Assembly (NCBI RefSeq): GCF_028010285.1
Contig: NZ_CP116304.1
Location: 1,256,501 to 1,320,500 of the forward strand
From: Pseudomonas sp. Q1-7
GTDB taxonomy: Bacteria; Pseudomonadota; Gammaproteobacteria; Pseudomonadales; Pseudomonadaceae
DNA length: 64,000 nt
Reading direction: 5' to 3'
Part shown: positions 24,725-35,800 of the stretch, piece by piece
Layout: every line of letters starts with the position of its first letter
Numbering within the stretch: position 1 is the stretch's first letter
Position numbers and translations under genes: made by a program
Notes under the pieces: model-generated
The model's input: the letters and a program-made list of their open reading frames with translations, nothing else
Told to the model about the DNA's origin: nothing
Database searches by the model: none

Positions 24725-26170
24725 TCAGCTTTCGAGCTTCTTCTTCAGCAGTTCGTTCACTTGACCCGGATTGGCCTTGCCCTTGGAGGCCTTCATCGCC
24801 TGGCCGACGAAGAAGCCGAACATCTTGGCGCGCTTGGCTTCGTCGCTGGCGCGGTACTGCTCGACCTGGGCGGCGTTGGCGGCCAGAACCTCGTCCAGCA
24901 TGGCCTCGATGGCACCGGAGTCGGTGACCTGCTTCAGGCCCTTCTTCTCGATGATCTCGTCGGCGGAACCCTCACCGGCGGCCATCGCCTCGAAGACCAT
25001 CTTGGCGATCTTTCCGGAAATGGTGTTGTCCTTGATGCGCAGGATCATGCCGCCCAGCTGTTCGGCGGACACCGGCGATTGCTCGATCTCCAGGCCGTCC
25101 TTGTTGAGCAGGCTGGCCAGCTCGACCATCACCCAGTTGGCGGCCAGCTTGGCGTCGCCGCAGACCTTCTGCACCGCTTCGAAGTAGTCGGCCATCTCAC
25201 GGCTGGCGGACAGCACGCTGGCGTCGTAGGCGGATAGGCCGAACTCACTCTGGAAGCGCTCGCGCTTCTGGTTCGGCAGCTCCGGCAGGCCGGCACGCAC
25301 TTCATCGAGGAAGCGCTGCTCGATCACCACCGGCAGCAGGTCGGGGCAGGGGAAGTAACGGTAGTCGTTGGCTTCTTCCTTGCCGCGCATGGAGCGGGTC
25401 TCGTCCTTGTTCGGGTCGTACAGGCGGGTTTCCTGCACGACCTTGCCACCGTCCTCGATCAGCTCGATCTGGCGCTGGATCTCGTGGTTGATGGCCTTCT
25501 CGATGAAGCGGAAGGAGTTGACGTTCTTGATCTCGGCGCGGGTGCCGAATTCGGCCTGGCCCTTGGGGCGCACCGACACGTTGCAGTCGCAGCGCAGCGA
25601 GCCCTCGGCCATGTTGCCGTCACAGATGCCGAGGTAGCGCACCAGGGCATGGATCGCCTTGACGTAGGCCACGGCTTCCTTGGCGCTGCGGATGTCCGGC
25701 TCGGAGACGATCTCCAGCAGCGGGGTGCCGGCACGGTTCAGGTCGATGCCGCTCATGCCGTGGAAGTCTTCGTGCAGGCTCTTGCCGGCGTCCTCTTCCA
25801 GGTGCGCGCGGGTGATGCCGATGCGCTTGACGGTACCGTCTTCCAGGGTGATGTCGAGGAAGCCCTTGCCGACGATCGGCAGGTCCATCTGACTGGTCTG
25901 GTAGCCCTTGGGCAGGTCCGGGTAGAAGTAGTTCTTGCGGGCGAAGACGTTCTTCTCGGCGATCTCGGCGTCGATGGCCAGGCCGAACTTGCAGGCCATG
26001 CGCACGGCTTCTGCGTTCAGCACCGGCAGGGTGCCGGGCATGCCGAGGTCAACCAGGCTGGCCTGGGTGTTGGGCTCGGCGCCGAAGGTGGTGGCGCTGC
26101 CGGAGAAGATCTTCGATTGGGTGCTGAGCTGTGCGTGGATTTCCAGCCCGATCACTGTTTCCCATTGCAT
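24725..26170 (-). CDS. gatB: Asp-tRNA(Asn)/Glu-tRNA(Gln) amidotransferase subunit B
   Basis: A 481-residue GatB. It begins [15 protein letters not shown] with STQSKIFSG, the family signature, and has [13 protein letters not shown] (kinase core) and the C-terminal YqeY-like tRNA-binding tail ending [15 protein letters not shown]. GatB phosphorylates the mischarged Glu-tRNA(Gln) or Asp-tRNA(Asn) so that ammonia from GatA can amidate it. The start at 26170 gives the standard length; an upstream in-frame Met overlaps gatA. It is third in gatC-gatA-gatB, 11 nt after gatA. Confidence 0.96.
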   Translation of the reverse strand: MQWETVIGLEIHAQLSTQSKIFSGSATTFGAEPNTQASLVDLGMPGTLPVLNAEAVRMACKFGLAIDAEIAEKNVFARKNYFYPDLPKGYQTSQMDLPIVGKGFLDITLEDGTVKRIGITRAHLEEDAGKSLHEDFHGMSGIDLNRAGTPLLEIVSEPDIRSAKEAVAYVKAIHALVRYLGICDGNMAEGSLRCDCNVSVRPKGQAEFGTRAEIKNVNSFRFIEKAINHEIQRQIELIEDGGKVVQETRLYDPNKDETRSMRGKEEANDYRYFPCPDLLPVVIEQRFLDEVRAGLPELPNQKRERFQSEFGLSAYDASVLSASREMADYFEAVQKVCGDAKLAANWVMVELASLLNKDGLEIEQSPVSAEQLGGMILRIKDNTISGKIAKMVFEAMAAGEGSADEIIEKKGLKQVTDSGAIEAMLDEVLAANAAQVEQYRASDEAKRAKMFGFFVGQAMKASKGKANPGQVNELLKKKLES

Positions 26171-26181
26171 GTTCGTGTTCC

Positions 26182-27633
26182 TCAGAATCCGGCCGGGGCT
26201 TGCTTGTGCCAATCGGTCGCCTGTTGGTACTGGTGGGCGACGTTGAGCAAGCGGCCTTCCTGGAAGTAGGGCGCCAGCAGCTGGACGCCGACCGGCAGGC
26301 CATCGACGAAGCCGGCGGGCATGGAGAGGCCCGGTAGACCCGCCAGGTTGGCGGTGATGGTGTAGATGTCTTCCAGGTACTGGGCGACCGGGTCGTTGTT
26401 CTTTTCGCCGAGCTTCCAGGCCGGGTTGGGCGTGGTCGGGCCGAGGATCACGTCGACTTCGCCGAAGGCGGCCATGAAGTCGTTCTTGATCAGGCGGCGG
26501 ATCTTCTGCGCCTTCAGGTAGTAGGCGTCGTAGTAGCCGGCGGAGAGCGCGTAGGTGCCGACCATGATGCGGCGCTTCACTTCATCGCCGAAGCCTTCGG
26601 CACGGGAGCGCTTGTACAGGTCTTCCAGGTTCTGCGGGTTCTCGCAGCGGTAGCCGAAGCGCACGCCGTCGAAACGCGACAGGTTGGAGGAGGCTTCCGC
26701 CGGGGCGATCACGTAGTAGGCCGGAATGGCGTGCTGCATGTTCGGCAGGCTGACTTCCTTGACGCTGGCGCCGAGCTTTTTCAGCTCCTCCACCACGGCC
26801 AGCACGGCATCGGCGATGCGGCTATCGAGGCCGGCACCGAAATACTCTTTTGGCAGGCCGATGCGCAGGCCGGCCAGGGGCTGGTTCAGGGCGGCGAGGT
26901 AGTCATCCACGGGGGCATCGACGCTGGTGGAGTCCTTCGGGTCGAAACCGGCCATGGCGCCCAGCATCAGCGCGCAGTCCTCGGCAGTGCGGGCCAACGG
27001 GCCGCCCTGATCGAGACTGGAGGCGTAGGCGATCATGCCCCAGCGGGAAACCCGGCCGTAGGTGGGCTTGATGCCGGTGAGGTTGGTGAATGCGGCCGGC
27101 TGGCGGATCGAGCCGCCGGTGTCGGTGCCGGTGGCAGCGGGCACCAGGCGCGCGGCCACAGCCGCGGCGGAGCCGCCGGAGGAGCCACCGGGCACGCGGT
27201 CCAGGGCCCAGGGGTTCTTCACCGCGCCATAGTGGCTGGATTCGTTGGAGGAGCCCATGGCGAACTCGTCCATGTTCAGCTTGCCGAGGCTGACGGCGCC
27301 GGCGGCCTTTAGGCGGGCGACCACGGTGGCATCGTAGGGGGCCTTGAAGCCGCTGAGGATCTTCGAGGCGCAACTGGTCAGCACGCCTTCGGTGCAGAAC
27401 AGGTCCTTGTGGGCGATGGGGGCCCCGAGCAGGGCGCCCTGCTCACCGGCGGCGCGCCGTGCGTCGGCCGCCTTGGCCTGGGCGATGGCCGGTTCGTCGG
27501 TGATGCTGATGAAGCTGTTCAATTGCGGATCGAGCTGGTGGATGCGTGCCAGCAGGTTGCGGGTCAGCTCTTCGGCGGAGAATTCCTTGGCGGAGAGGCC
27601 ACGGGCGATCTCGGCGAGGGTCAGTTGATGCAT
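26182..27633 (-). CDS. gatA: Asp-tRNA(Asn)/Glu-tRNA(Gln) amidotransferase subunit A
   Basis: A 483-residue amidase-signature enzyme. The Ser-cisSer-Lys triad is visible: the Lys in PIAHKDLF near 75, and the serines within [10 protein letters not shown] and [13 protein letters not shown] near 150-178. It hydrolyses glutamine and delivers ammonia to GatB. Translation starts with [13 protein letters not shown] after AAGG. It is co-transcribed with gatC upstream (14 nt gap). Confidence 0.96.
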   Translation of the reverse strand: MHQLTLAEIARGLSAKEFSAEELTRNLLARIHQLDPQLNSFISITDEPAIAQAKAADARRAAGEQGALLGAPIAHKDLFCTEGVLTSCASKILSGFKAPYDATVVARLKAAGAVSLGKLNMDEFAMGSSNESSHYGAVKNPWALDRVPGGSSGGSAAAVAARLVPAATGTDTGGSIRQPAAFTNLTGIKPTYGRVSRWGMIAYASSLDQGGPLARTAEDCALMLGAMAGFDPKDSTSVDAPVDDYLAALNQPLAGLRIGLPKEYFGAGLDSRIADAVLAVVEELKKLGASVKEVSLPNMQHAIPAYYVIAPAEASSNLSRFDGVRFGYRCENPQNLEDLYKRSRAEGFGDEVKRRIMVGTYALSAGYYDAYYLKAQKIRRLIKNDFMAAFGEVDVILGPTTPNPAWKLGEKNNDPVAQYLEDIYTITANLAGLPGLSMPAGFVDGLPVGVQLLAPYFQEGRLLNVAHQYQQATDWHKQAPAGF

Positions 27634-27647
27634 GGGAAACCCTTTCC

Positions 27648-27935
27648 TTATTCGATGACTTTAGGCACGAGGTACAGGCCGTCCTCGACAGCCGGTGCGA
27701 TGGCCTGGTAGGCGTCGCGGCGGTTTTCCTCGGTGACGCTGTCGGCGCGCAGGCGCTGGGTGGCGTCCAGCGGGTGGGCCATGGGCTCGATGCCGTCGGT
27801 GTCGACCGCCTGCATGGCGTCGATCAGGCCGAGGATGTTGTTCAGGGTCTCGGTGGTACGCGGGATATCGGCCTCGTTCAGGCCCAGTCGGGCGAGATGG
27901 GCGATTTTTTCCACGTCGGAGCGTTCAAGCGCCAT
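27648..27935 (-). CDS. gatC: Asp-tRNA(Asn)/Glu-tRNA(Gln) amidotransferase subunit C
   Basis: A 95-residue GatC with the typical N-terminus ([17 protein letters not shown]) and the C-terminal [16 protein letters not shown]. It wraps around GatA and stabilises the GatAB complex. First gene of the operon, divergent from mreB. Confidence 0.95.
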   Translation of the reverse strand: MALERSDVEKIAHLARLGLNEADIPRTTETLNNILGLIDAMQAVDTDGIEPMAHPLDATQRLRADSVTEENRRDAYQAIAPAVEDGLYLVPKVIE

Positions 27936-28080
27936 CGGGGGTCTCCAACTAGAAGCGGCCTGCGTGGGCAGTCGACCGTGCGGGAATCGAGCGGGGAACG
28001 GTGCTGCGAACGGGCGGTCAAAGGCCGCGATGATGGGCCTTGACGGCCCGGAAAAACAGGCAATTTAACATATCGGCGCC

Positions 28081-28109
28081 TTGCCCAAAATCCCTGTCAT
28101 TGTTAGAGT
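28081..28109 (+). promoter_or_regulatory. Candidate sigma-70 promoter of the mre operon
   Basis: TTGCCC at 28081-28086 and TAGAGT at 28104-28109 are separated by 17 nt and lie about 45 nt before the mreB ATG. Both hexamers are imperfect. The upstream strand also carries AT-rich sequence (AATTTAACATAT) that could serve gatC on the opposite strand. Confidence 0.45.
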
Positions 28110-28141
28110 TTGCCGCACTTTTTTACCCACGCGTTGCCTAG

Positions 28142-29191
<1,050 letters not shown>

Positions 29192-29223
29192 GGGGGAGAG
29201 CGTCGCAGCCATAGGAGCGGGCC

Positions 29224-30246
29224 ATCAAGCCGCTATTCACTAAGGGACCTTCGCTCGGCGTGCGCCTGCTGGTGTTTGCCGTGCTCTCGGCCGCGCTGAT
29301 GGTGGTCGACGCCCGTTTCGACACCTTGAAGCCCATGCGCAGCCAGATGGGCCTGGTGCTGACGCCGTTCTACTGGTTGGCCGATCTGCCGGTGCGCGTC
29401 TGGGGTGGTGTCAGTGACCAGTTCACCAGCCGCAGCACCCTGATCGCCGAGAACGAGAAGCTCAAGGCCGAGGCGCTGCTGATGCAGCGCCGCCTGCAGA
29501 AGCTGGCTACCCTCACCGAGCAGAACGTGCGCCTGCGCGAGTTGCTCAACTCCGCCGCGCTGGTGGATGAGAAGGTGCTGGTGGGCGAGTTGATTGGCGT
29601 CGATCCCAACCCGTTCACCCACCGTATCCTGATCGACAAGGGTGAGAAGGACGGCGTGTTCCTCGGCCAGCCGGTGCTCGACGCGCGCGGCCTGATGGGC
29701 CAGGTGGTGGAGGTCATGCCCTACACCGCCCGCGTCCTGCTGCTGACCGATACCACCCACAGCATTCCGGTGCAGGTGAATCGCAACGGCCTGCGCGCCA
29801 TTGCCAGCGGCACCGGCAACCCGGAACGCCTGGAGCTGCGCCACGTGGCCGACACCGCCGACATCAAGGAGGGCGACCTGCTGGTCAGCTCCGGGATGGG
29901 GCAGCGCTTCCCTGCCGGTTATCCGGTGGCCACGGTCAAGGAAGTCATCCACGACTCCGGCCAGCCCTTCGCCATCGTTCGCGCGGTGCCCACCGCCGCG
30001 CTGAACCGCAGTCGCTACATGCTCCTGGTGTTCAGCGATCCGCGCAGCCCGGAAGAACGTGCCAACGACGCTGCCGAGGCCCAGGAAGCGGCCGACCGCG
30101 AGGCCGCAGCGCAGCCCACTCCTGCGGATGCAGGCGTTTCCGCAATCCCGCCCCAGGCGTCACCGGCACCGGCCAGTGCCCCCGCGGCCGCTCAGGCCGC
30201 GCCGAACAGACCACCCGCCGCGCCAAACGCCCAGGAGAGTCATTGA
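29224..30246 (+). CDS. mreC: Rod shape-determining protein MreC, probable ATC start
   Basis: MreC is a bitopic protein with a membrane helix (LLVFAVLSAALMVVD), a coiled coil (about 60-105) and a beta-rich periplasmic domain (TLTEQNVRLRELLNS, THSIPVQVNRNGLRAIASGT). The tail is Pro/Ala-rich. It links MreB to the wall synthases. Start: other Pseudomonas MreC proteins, as I recall, open with (ML)IKPLF-KGPSLGVRLL; here IKPLFTKGPSLGVRLL is encoded from 29224. The first codon is ATC, preceded by AGGAG six nucleotides upstream and by an in-frame TAG at 29212-29214. No ATG, GTG, TTG or CTG start precedes the GTG at 29260, which lacks a well-placed ribosome-binding site. The ATC start gives 340 residues, the GTG start 328. 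Confidence 0.85.
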   Translation: MKPLFTKGPSLGVRLLVFAVLSAALMVVDARFDTLKPMRSQMGLVLTPFYWLADLPVRVWGGVSDQFTSRSTLIAENEKLKAEALLMQRRLQKLATLTEQNVRLRELLNSAALVDEKVLVGELIGVDPNPFTHRILIDKGEKDGVFLGQPVLDARGLMGQVVEVMPYTARVLLLTDTTHSIPVQVNRNGLRAIASGTGNPERLELRHVADTADIKEGDLLVSSGMGQRFPAGYPVATVKEVIHDSGQPFAIVRAVPTAALNRSRYMLLVFSDPRSPEERANDAAEAQEAADREAAAQPTPADAGVSAIPPQASPAPASAPAAAQAAPNRPPAAPNAQESH

Positions 30247-30734
30247 TGGTCGGCCTGCGCAGCAACAACGGTTGGGTCATCTGGCTCAGCCTGATCTTCG
30301 CCCTGGTGCTCAGCGTCGGGCCGGTTCCCAGCTTCATGGAGATCGGCCGGCCGCTCTGGCTGGCGCTTTTCCTCACCTACTGGACCCTTGCCCTGCCACA
30401 TCGCGTGGGCATGACCACGGCCTGGGTGCTGGGCCTGGCGGAAGATGTGCTCTACGGCACCCTGCTGGGACAGAATGCCCTGATTCTCGCCCTGATCACC
30501 TTCCTGGTGCTGACTCTGCACCAGCGCCTACGGATGTTCCCCATGTGGCAGCAGTGCCTCGTGCTGCTCGTGGTTTTTGGCCTGGCCCAGCTGGTGCAGC
30601 TGTGGCTCAATGCCCTTACCGGTAATCGTCCCCCGACCCTGGTCTTCCTGCTGCCCGCACTGGTCAGCGCGTTGCTCTGGCCTTGGGTATACGCCGCCCT
30701 GCGCGGTACGAGTCGCCGCCTCAACGTCAACTGA
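30246..30734 (+). CDS. mreD: Rod shape-determining protein MreD
   Basis: A 162-residue hydrophobic protein with about five membrane helices (WVIWLSLIFALVLSVGP, LALFLTYWTLALP, LILALITFLVLTLHQRL and two more). It completes the elongasome core with MreB and MreC. Its ATG overlaps the mreC stop codon (TGATG). Confidence 0.93.
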   Translation: MVGLRSNNGWVIWLSLIFALVLSVGPVPSFMEIGRPLWLALFLTYWTLALPHRVGMTTAWVLGLAEDVLYGTLLGQNALILALITFLVLTLHQRLRMFPMWQQCLVLLVVFGLAQLVQLWLNALTGNRPPTLVFLLPALVSALLWPWVYAALRGTSRRLNVN

Positions 30735-30785
30735 TCGGCTTGCGGCCCTGTCGCAAGCCTCTGTCTTCGACAGGGAGAAGTCCGC

Positions 30786-31376
30786 ATGGCCACGCTGTAC
30801 CTGGCTTCGGGGTCGCCGCGCCGGCGTGAGCTGCTGGCGCAGATTGGCGTTCCGCATATCACCCTGCGCGCTACCGTCGACGAAACCGTGCGTCCCGCCG
30901 AGGCCGCGCCCGCTTATGTCGAGCGACTGGCCCGGGAAAAGGCCCTGGCTGGCCTTGCCAGTCTGGCGGAGGCCGCTGAGGCCTGTGTGCTGGGCGCGGA
31001 TACCGCGGTGGTACTGGATGGCCGCATCCTCGGCAAGCCGGCCGATCGCGACGACGCCCTGGCCACCCTGGAACAGCTGTCCGGCCGCGAGCACGAGGTG
31101 CTCACTGCTATCGCCCTGGCCGATGCGAATCGCTGCGAGGTGCGGGTGGTGGCCAGTCGGGTCCGCTTCCGTCCCATTACTCGCGCTGAACGGGAAGCCT
31201 ACTGGGCCAGCGGCGAGCCCGCCGACAAGGCCGGCAGCTACGCTATTCAGGGGCTGGGTGCGGTTTTCGTCAGCCGCGTCGAGGGCAGTTATTCAGCGGT
31301 AGTGGGATTGCCGCTGCTGGAAACGGCGGAAATCCTCGCCGGTTTCGGCATTCCTTGTTGGCAGCACCTGGGATAG
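30786..31376 (+). CDS. maf: Maf-family nucleoside triphosphate pyrophosphatase (YhdE type)
   Basis: A 196-residue Maf protein with the [11 protein letters not shown] start motif, [12 protein letters not shown] in the middle and [13 protein letters not shown] (catalytic region), a pattern of the dTTP/UTP-hydrolysing YhdE branch. It probably hydrolyses modified or canonical NTPs to NMPs as a house-cleaning enzyme. It lies between mreD and rng, the usual proteobacterial arrangement. Confidence 0.93.
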   Translation: MATLYLASGSPRRRELLAQIGVPHITLRATVDETVRPAEAAPAYVERLAREKALAGLASLAEAAEACVLGADTAVVLDGRILGKPADRDDALATLEQLSGREHEVLTAIALADANRCEVRVVASRVRFRPITRAEREAYWASGEPADKAGSYAIQGLGAVFVSRVEGSYSAVVGLPLLETAEILAGFGIPCWQHLG

Positions 31377-31385
31377 GTCAACGGC

Positions 31386-32843
31386 ATGAGCGAAGAGATT
31401 CTGATCAATATCACGCCGATGGAATCGCGCGTGGCGGTGGTGGAAAACGGCGTGTTGCAGGAAGTGCATGTCGAGCGCACCCTGCGTCGCGGCATCGTCG
31501 GCAACATCTACAAGGGCAAGGTGGTGCGGGTATTGCCGGGCATGCAGGCGGCGTTTGTCGACATCGGCCTGGACCGCGCGGCCTTCATCCACGCTTCGGA
31601 GATCAGCAACCGCGAAGGCAGTGCCGTCGAGAGCATCAGCGCCCTGGTGCACGAAGGGCAGAGCCTGGTGGTGCAGGTCACCAAGGACCCCATCGGCAGC
31701 AAGGGCGCGCGCCTGACCACCCAGCTGTCGATCCCCTCGCGCTACCTGGTGTACATGCCGCGCACCAGCCATGTGGGCATATCCCTGAAGATCGAGGATG
31801 AAGCCGAGCGCGAGCGCCTCAAACAGGTGGTGGCCGACTGCATCGCCACCGAAGGCATCGAGGAAACCGGCGGCTTCATCCTGCGTACGGCCGCCGACGG
31901 TGCCCGGGCCGACGAAATCCTCGTCGACATCCGCTACCTGCGCCGCCTCTGGGTGCAGATCTCCGCGCAGATGCAGACCGCGCCCGCGCCCTCGGTCATC
32001 TACGAAGACCTCAGCCTGGCCCTGCGCACCCTGCGGGACCTGGTGAACCCGCGCATCGAGAAAATCCGCATCGACTCGCGGGAAACCTTCCAGAAGGTCA
32101 CCCAGTTCGTCGACGAGCTGATGCCGGAAATCGCCGACCGCCTGGAGCACTACCCCGGCGAGCGGCCGATCTTCGATCTCTACGGCGTCGAGGACGAAAT
32201 CCAGAAGGCCCTGGAGCGCAAGGTGCTGCTCAAGTCCGGCGGCTACCTGATCATCGACCCCACGGAGGCGATGACCACCATCGACGTCAACACCGGCGCC
32301 TTCGTCGGGCACCGCACCCTCGAGGAAACCATCTTCAAGACCAACCTCGAGGCGGCCACCGCGATCGCGCGCCAACTGCGTCTGCGCAACCTGGGTGGGA
32401 TCATCATCATCGACTTCATCGACATGGAAGATGAGGAGCACCAACGCCAGGTGTTGCGGACCCTGGAGAAGCAGCTGGAGCGCGACCACGCCAAGACCAA
32501 CATCATCGGCATCACCGAACTTGGCCTGGTGCAGATGACCCGCAAGCGTACCCGCGAGAGCCTGATTCAGGTGCTGTGCGAGCCCTGTTCCTGCTGCCAG
32601 GGCCGTGGCCTGCTGAAGACCGCGGAAACCATCTGCTACGAAATCTTCCGCGAGATCCTGCGCGAGGCCCGCGCCTACCAGGCGGAGGGTTACCTCGTGC
32701 TGGCCAACCAGAAGGTGGTGGACCGGTTGCTGGATGAAGAATCGGGGAACGTCGCCGATCTGGAAGCCTTCATCGGGCGCCCCATCAAGTTCCAGGTGGA
32801 AACCATGTATTCCCAGGAACAGTACGACGTGGTCCTGCTCTGA
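31386..32843 (+). CDS. rng: Ribonuclease G
   Basis: A 485-residue endoribonuclease of the RNase E/G family. An S1 domain occupies about residues 38-125 (GNIYKGKVVRVLPGMQAAFV). The catalytic-metal aspartate region is IDVNTGAFVG near 300, and the Zn-link CEPCSCCQGRG lies near 398-408. It processes the 16S rRNA 5' end and some mRNAs. Unlike RNase E it has no long C-terminal scaffold. Length matches E. coli RNase G (489). Confidence 0.95.
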   Translation: MSEEILINITPMESRVAVVENGVLQEVHVERTLRRGIVGNIYKGKVVRVLPGMQAAFVDIGLDRAAFIHASEISNREGSAVESISALVHEGQSLVVQVTKDPIGSKGARLTTQLSIPSRYLVYMPRTSHVGISLKIEDEAERERLKQVVADCIATEGIEETGGFILRTAADGARADEILVDIRYLRRLWVQISAQMQTAPAPSVIYEDLSLALRTLRDLVNPRIEKIRIDSRETFQKVTQFVDELMPEIADRLEHYPGERPIFDLYGVEDEIQKALERKVLLKSGGYLIIDPTEAMTTIDVNTGAFVGHRTLEETIFKTNLEAATAIARQLRLRNLGGIIIIDFIDMEDEEHQRQVLRTLEKQLERDHAKTNIIGITELGLVQMTRKRTRESLIQVLCEPCSCCQGRGLLKTAETICYEIFREILREARAYQAEGYLVLANQKVVDRLLDEESGNVADLEAFIGRPIKFQVETMYSQEQYDVVLL

Positions 32844-32851
32844 GGCGCTGA

Positions 32852-35800
32852 GTGGAAAACTTCGCCGGTTGGTTGATGCGCCTCCTGCGCTGGTCGTTGG
32901 GCACTTGTGCCCTGTTGCTGGTGTTGGCGGCGCTTTATGTCAGTCTTGGGCGCGAACTGCTGCCCCTGGCGGCCGAGTACCGTGCCGAGGTGGAGTCCAA
33001 GGCCGCCGCGGCGCTGGGCCGGCCGCTGCGGATCGGCGCCCTGGAAGGTCGCTGGCAGGTGTTCTCACCGCTGCTGATCGCCCACGACGTGCAGCTGGGG
33101 GAGGGTGACGATGCCCTGCGCCTGGATGAGATTCGCGTGCGGCCCGACGTGCTCGGCAGCCTGCTGGCAAGGCAGCCACGCATCGCCCGCCTCGAGCTGG
33201 ATGGCGTACAGCTTGGCCTGAGCCAGGACGAAGCCGGGAAATGGCAGCTGGAAGGGTTCGCCGCCGGTTCCGACAAGCCTCCGCCTGGCCCCCGGCAACT
33301 GCGTGACCTGCTCCAGCAGGTCGGCCGGGTGTCGGTGTTGAACGGCCAACTGATCCTGAAACCTCACGGGCAGGAAGCGAGCCGTTTCACCCAGGTCAAC
33401 CTCAGCCTGAGGGCCAGCGGCAGCCGCCAGCGGCTGGATGGCCGCCTGGCCCTGCCCGATGGGCAGCCCCTGGCTCTTAGAGTGCGCACCCGGCTCAACC
33501 TCGATGCCTGGCTGCAGGGGAGCGCCGAGATCTATCTCAGCCTTCCGCAAACCGATTGGGCGCGCTGGCTGCCGGCCAGCCTGACCCGCGACTGGCATCT
33601 GCAGCGCCTGCAGGCCGGCGGCGAGTTCTGGGGCGAATGGGCGAAGGGAGGCTTGCAGCGGGTCGTCGCCAGGCTGCACGTGCCCGAAGTCCGCGGCGCC
33701 TACGCCGAGCGCAAGGCGGTCAGTCTCGCCAACCTGGGAGTGAACGCCTACTTCACCCGCACCGGGGAGGGATTCCAGGTCCTGCTTGACTCCCTTGCCG
33801 CGAACATCGGCGAGACGCGCTGGGGCGAGGCTCACCTGCGTCTGGATCACCGGGCCGGCGAGCAACCGGAATGGCACCTGAGCGCCGACCGCCTGGATAT
33901 CGCTCCCCTGTTGCCGGTGGTGAAGGCCCTGGTGCCCCTGCCCGAGCAGGCCGCCGCCGTGGTGGCGGGCCTCAAGCCCAGGGGCGCTCTGCGCAACCTC
34001 AACCTGCATTACCGGCCCCGGCAGGAGGGCGCTGGGCGCCTGGCGTTCAGCAGCAATCTGGAGGCCGTCGGTTTCGCCGCCTATCGCGGTGCGCCTGCGG
34101 CCGAGAACGTCAGTGGCAGTCTCGCGGGCGATTTGCAGCAGGGTGAACTGCGCCTGGACTCCACCGATTTCGCCTTGCATCTGGACCACCTCTTTCCCAA
34201 GCCCTGGCGCTACCGGGAGGCGCGCGCCCGGCTGACCTGGCGCCTGGACGACAGTGCCTTTACCCTGGCCAGTCCCTACATGCGCCTGGAGGGTGAGGAG
34301 GGCGACATCGCCGGCGACATGCTGATCCGCCTGATGCGCGATCCCGAGGCGGAGGACTACATGGATCTGCGAGTCGGCCTGCGCAACGGCGATGCCCGTT
34401 ACACCGAGAAGTACCTGCCGACTCGCTCGCCGGGGATGAGTCCCGCCCTGGCCAAGTGGCTGAAGGACGCGATCAAGGGTGGAACGGTGGATGAGGGCTT
34501 CTTCCAGTACCAGGGGTCTCTGGTCCAGGGCGCCGTGGCGCAAGCTCGCTCCCTCAGCCTGTTCTTCAAGGTGCGCGATGCCCGCCTGGCCTATCAGCCC
34601 GGCTGGCCGGAGCTGCGCGAGGCCCGTGGTGAAGTCTTTGTCGAGGACACTGGCGTACGCGTCCGGGTGCCGGACGGTCGCATCCTCGACAGCCGGGTGA
34701 GCGACGCCGAGGCCGATGTTCCCCATGTTGAGCCCGGCGAGGTGCCGCGCCTGCTGCTGAATGCGCAACTGGACAGCAGCTTCACCGACGGTCTGAAGAT
34801 CCTCCAGGATGCCCCGATGGGCACGGCGGATATCTTCGCCGGCTGGCAGGGCCAGGGCACCCTGGACGGCAGCCTGAAGCTGGATATACCGCTGGAGAAG
34901 GGGCTCCCACCCCAGGTCGTGGTGGACCTCGAAACCCGCGATGCGCAATTGAATATCCCCCGTCCCGCGCTGTCCTTCACCCGGCTCAGGGGGGTGTTTC
35001 GCTACGACACGGCCAAGGGGCTGAGCGCCCGGGATATTCGCGCCCAGGCCTTCGGTCGCGAGGTCCGCGCCAGGGCCAGGGCTGAAGGCCGCGGGGGCCA
35101 GGCCCGCTCACGCATCCTTGCCAACGGCAGCATTGCTCTGACCGAGCTCACCGCCTGGCTCGGCGTCACCCGGCCGCTGCCGGCATCTGGGCTTCTGCCC
35201 TACAGCCTGGACCTGACCTTGGACGGCAAGGACAGCCTGCTGCGTATCGATTCGACCCTGAAGGGACTGGCGATCGACCTGCCGGCGCCCTTTGGCAAGT
35301 CGGCCGGCGCGAGTCGTGATACCAACTGGCGCATGACCCTGGACGGCGACGAACGGCGCTACTGGCTCGACTATGGTGGACTCGCCAGCCTGGCCCTGGC
35401 GGCGCCTGTGGGCAAACTAGACGACGCACGCGGCGAGCTGGTGCTGGGGGGCGCGTCGGCGCGCTTGCCGGGAGAACAGGGGCTGCGAGTTCGTGGCCGG
35501 GTCGAGGAGCTGGACGTCGCGCCGTGGCTGGCGCTGGCCAAGCAGTACATGGACAAGGATGGCGCCGAGCAAGCCCGCATGCTGCGTAGCGTCCGCCTGG
35601 ACATCGGCCGGTTCAAGGGCTTCGGCATGAGCCTGGACAACCTCAGCGCCAGCCTGCGACGCTCCGCGGGGACCTGGAACCTTGGTCTGGACAGCGCCCT
35701 GATGCAGGGCAACGTGACGCTGGCGGATACCCGGGATGCACCCATCGACATCCGTCTGAAGCAGCTGCGCTTGCCCAAGCCGCCGGAGAACGATGCCGAG

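Noticed and set aside
27936-28080. Possible leader hairpins in the gatC 5' region
   Set aside because: Only short GC-rich arms with mismatches; no T-box or other known leader pattern is visible.
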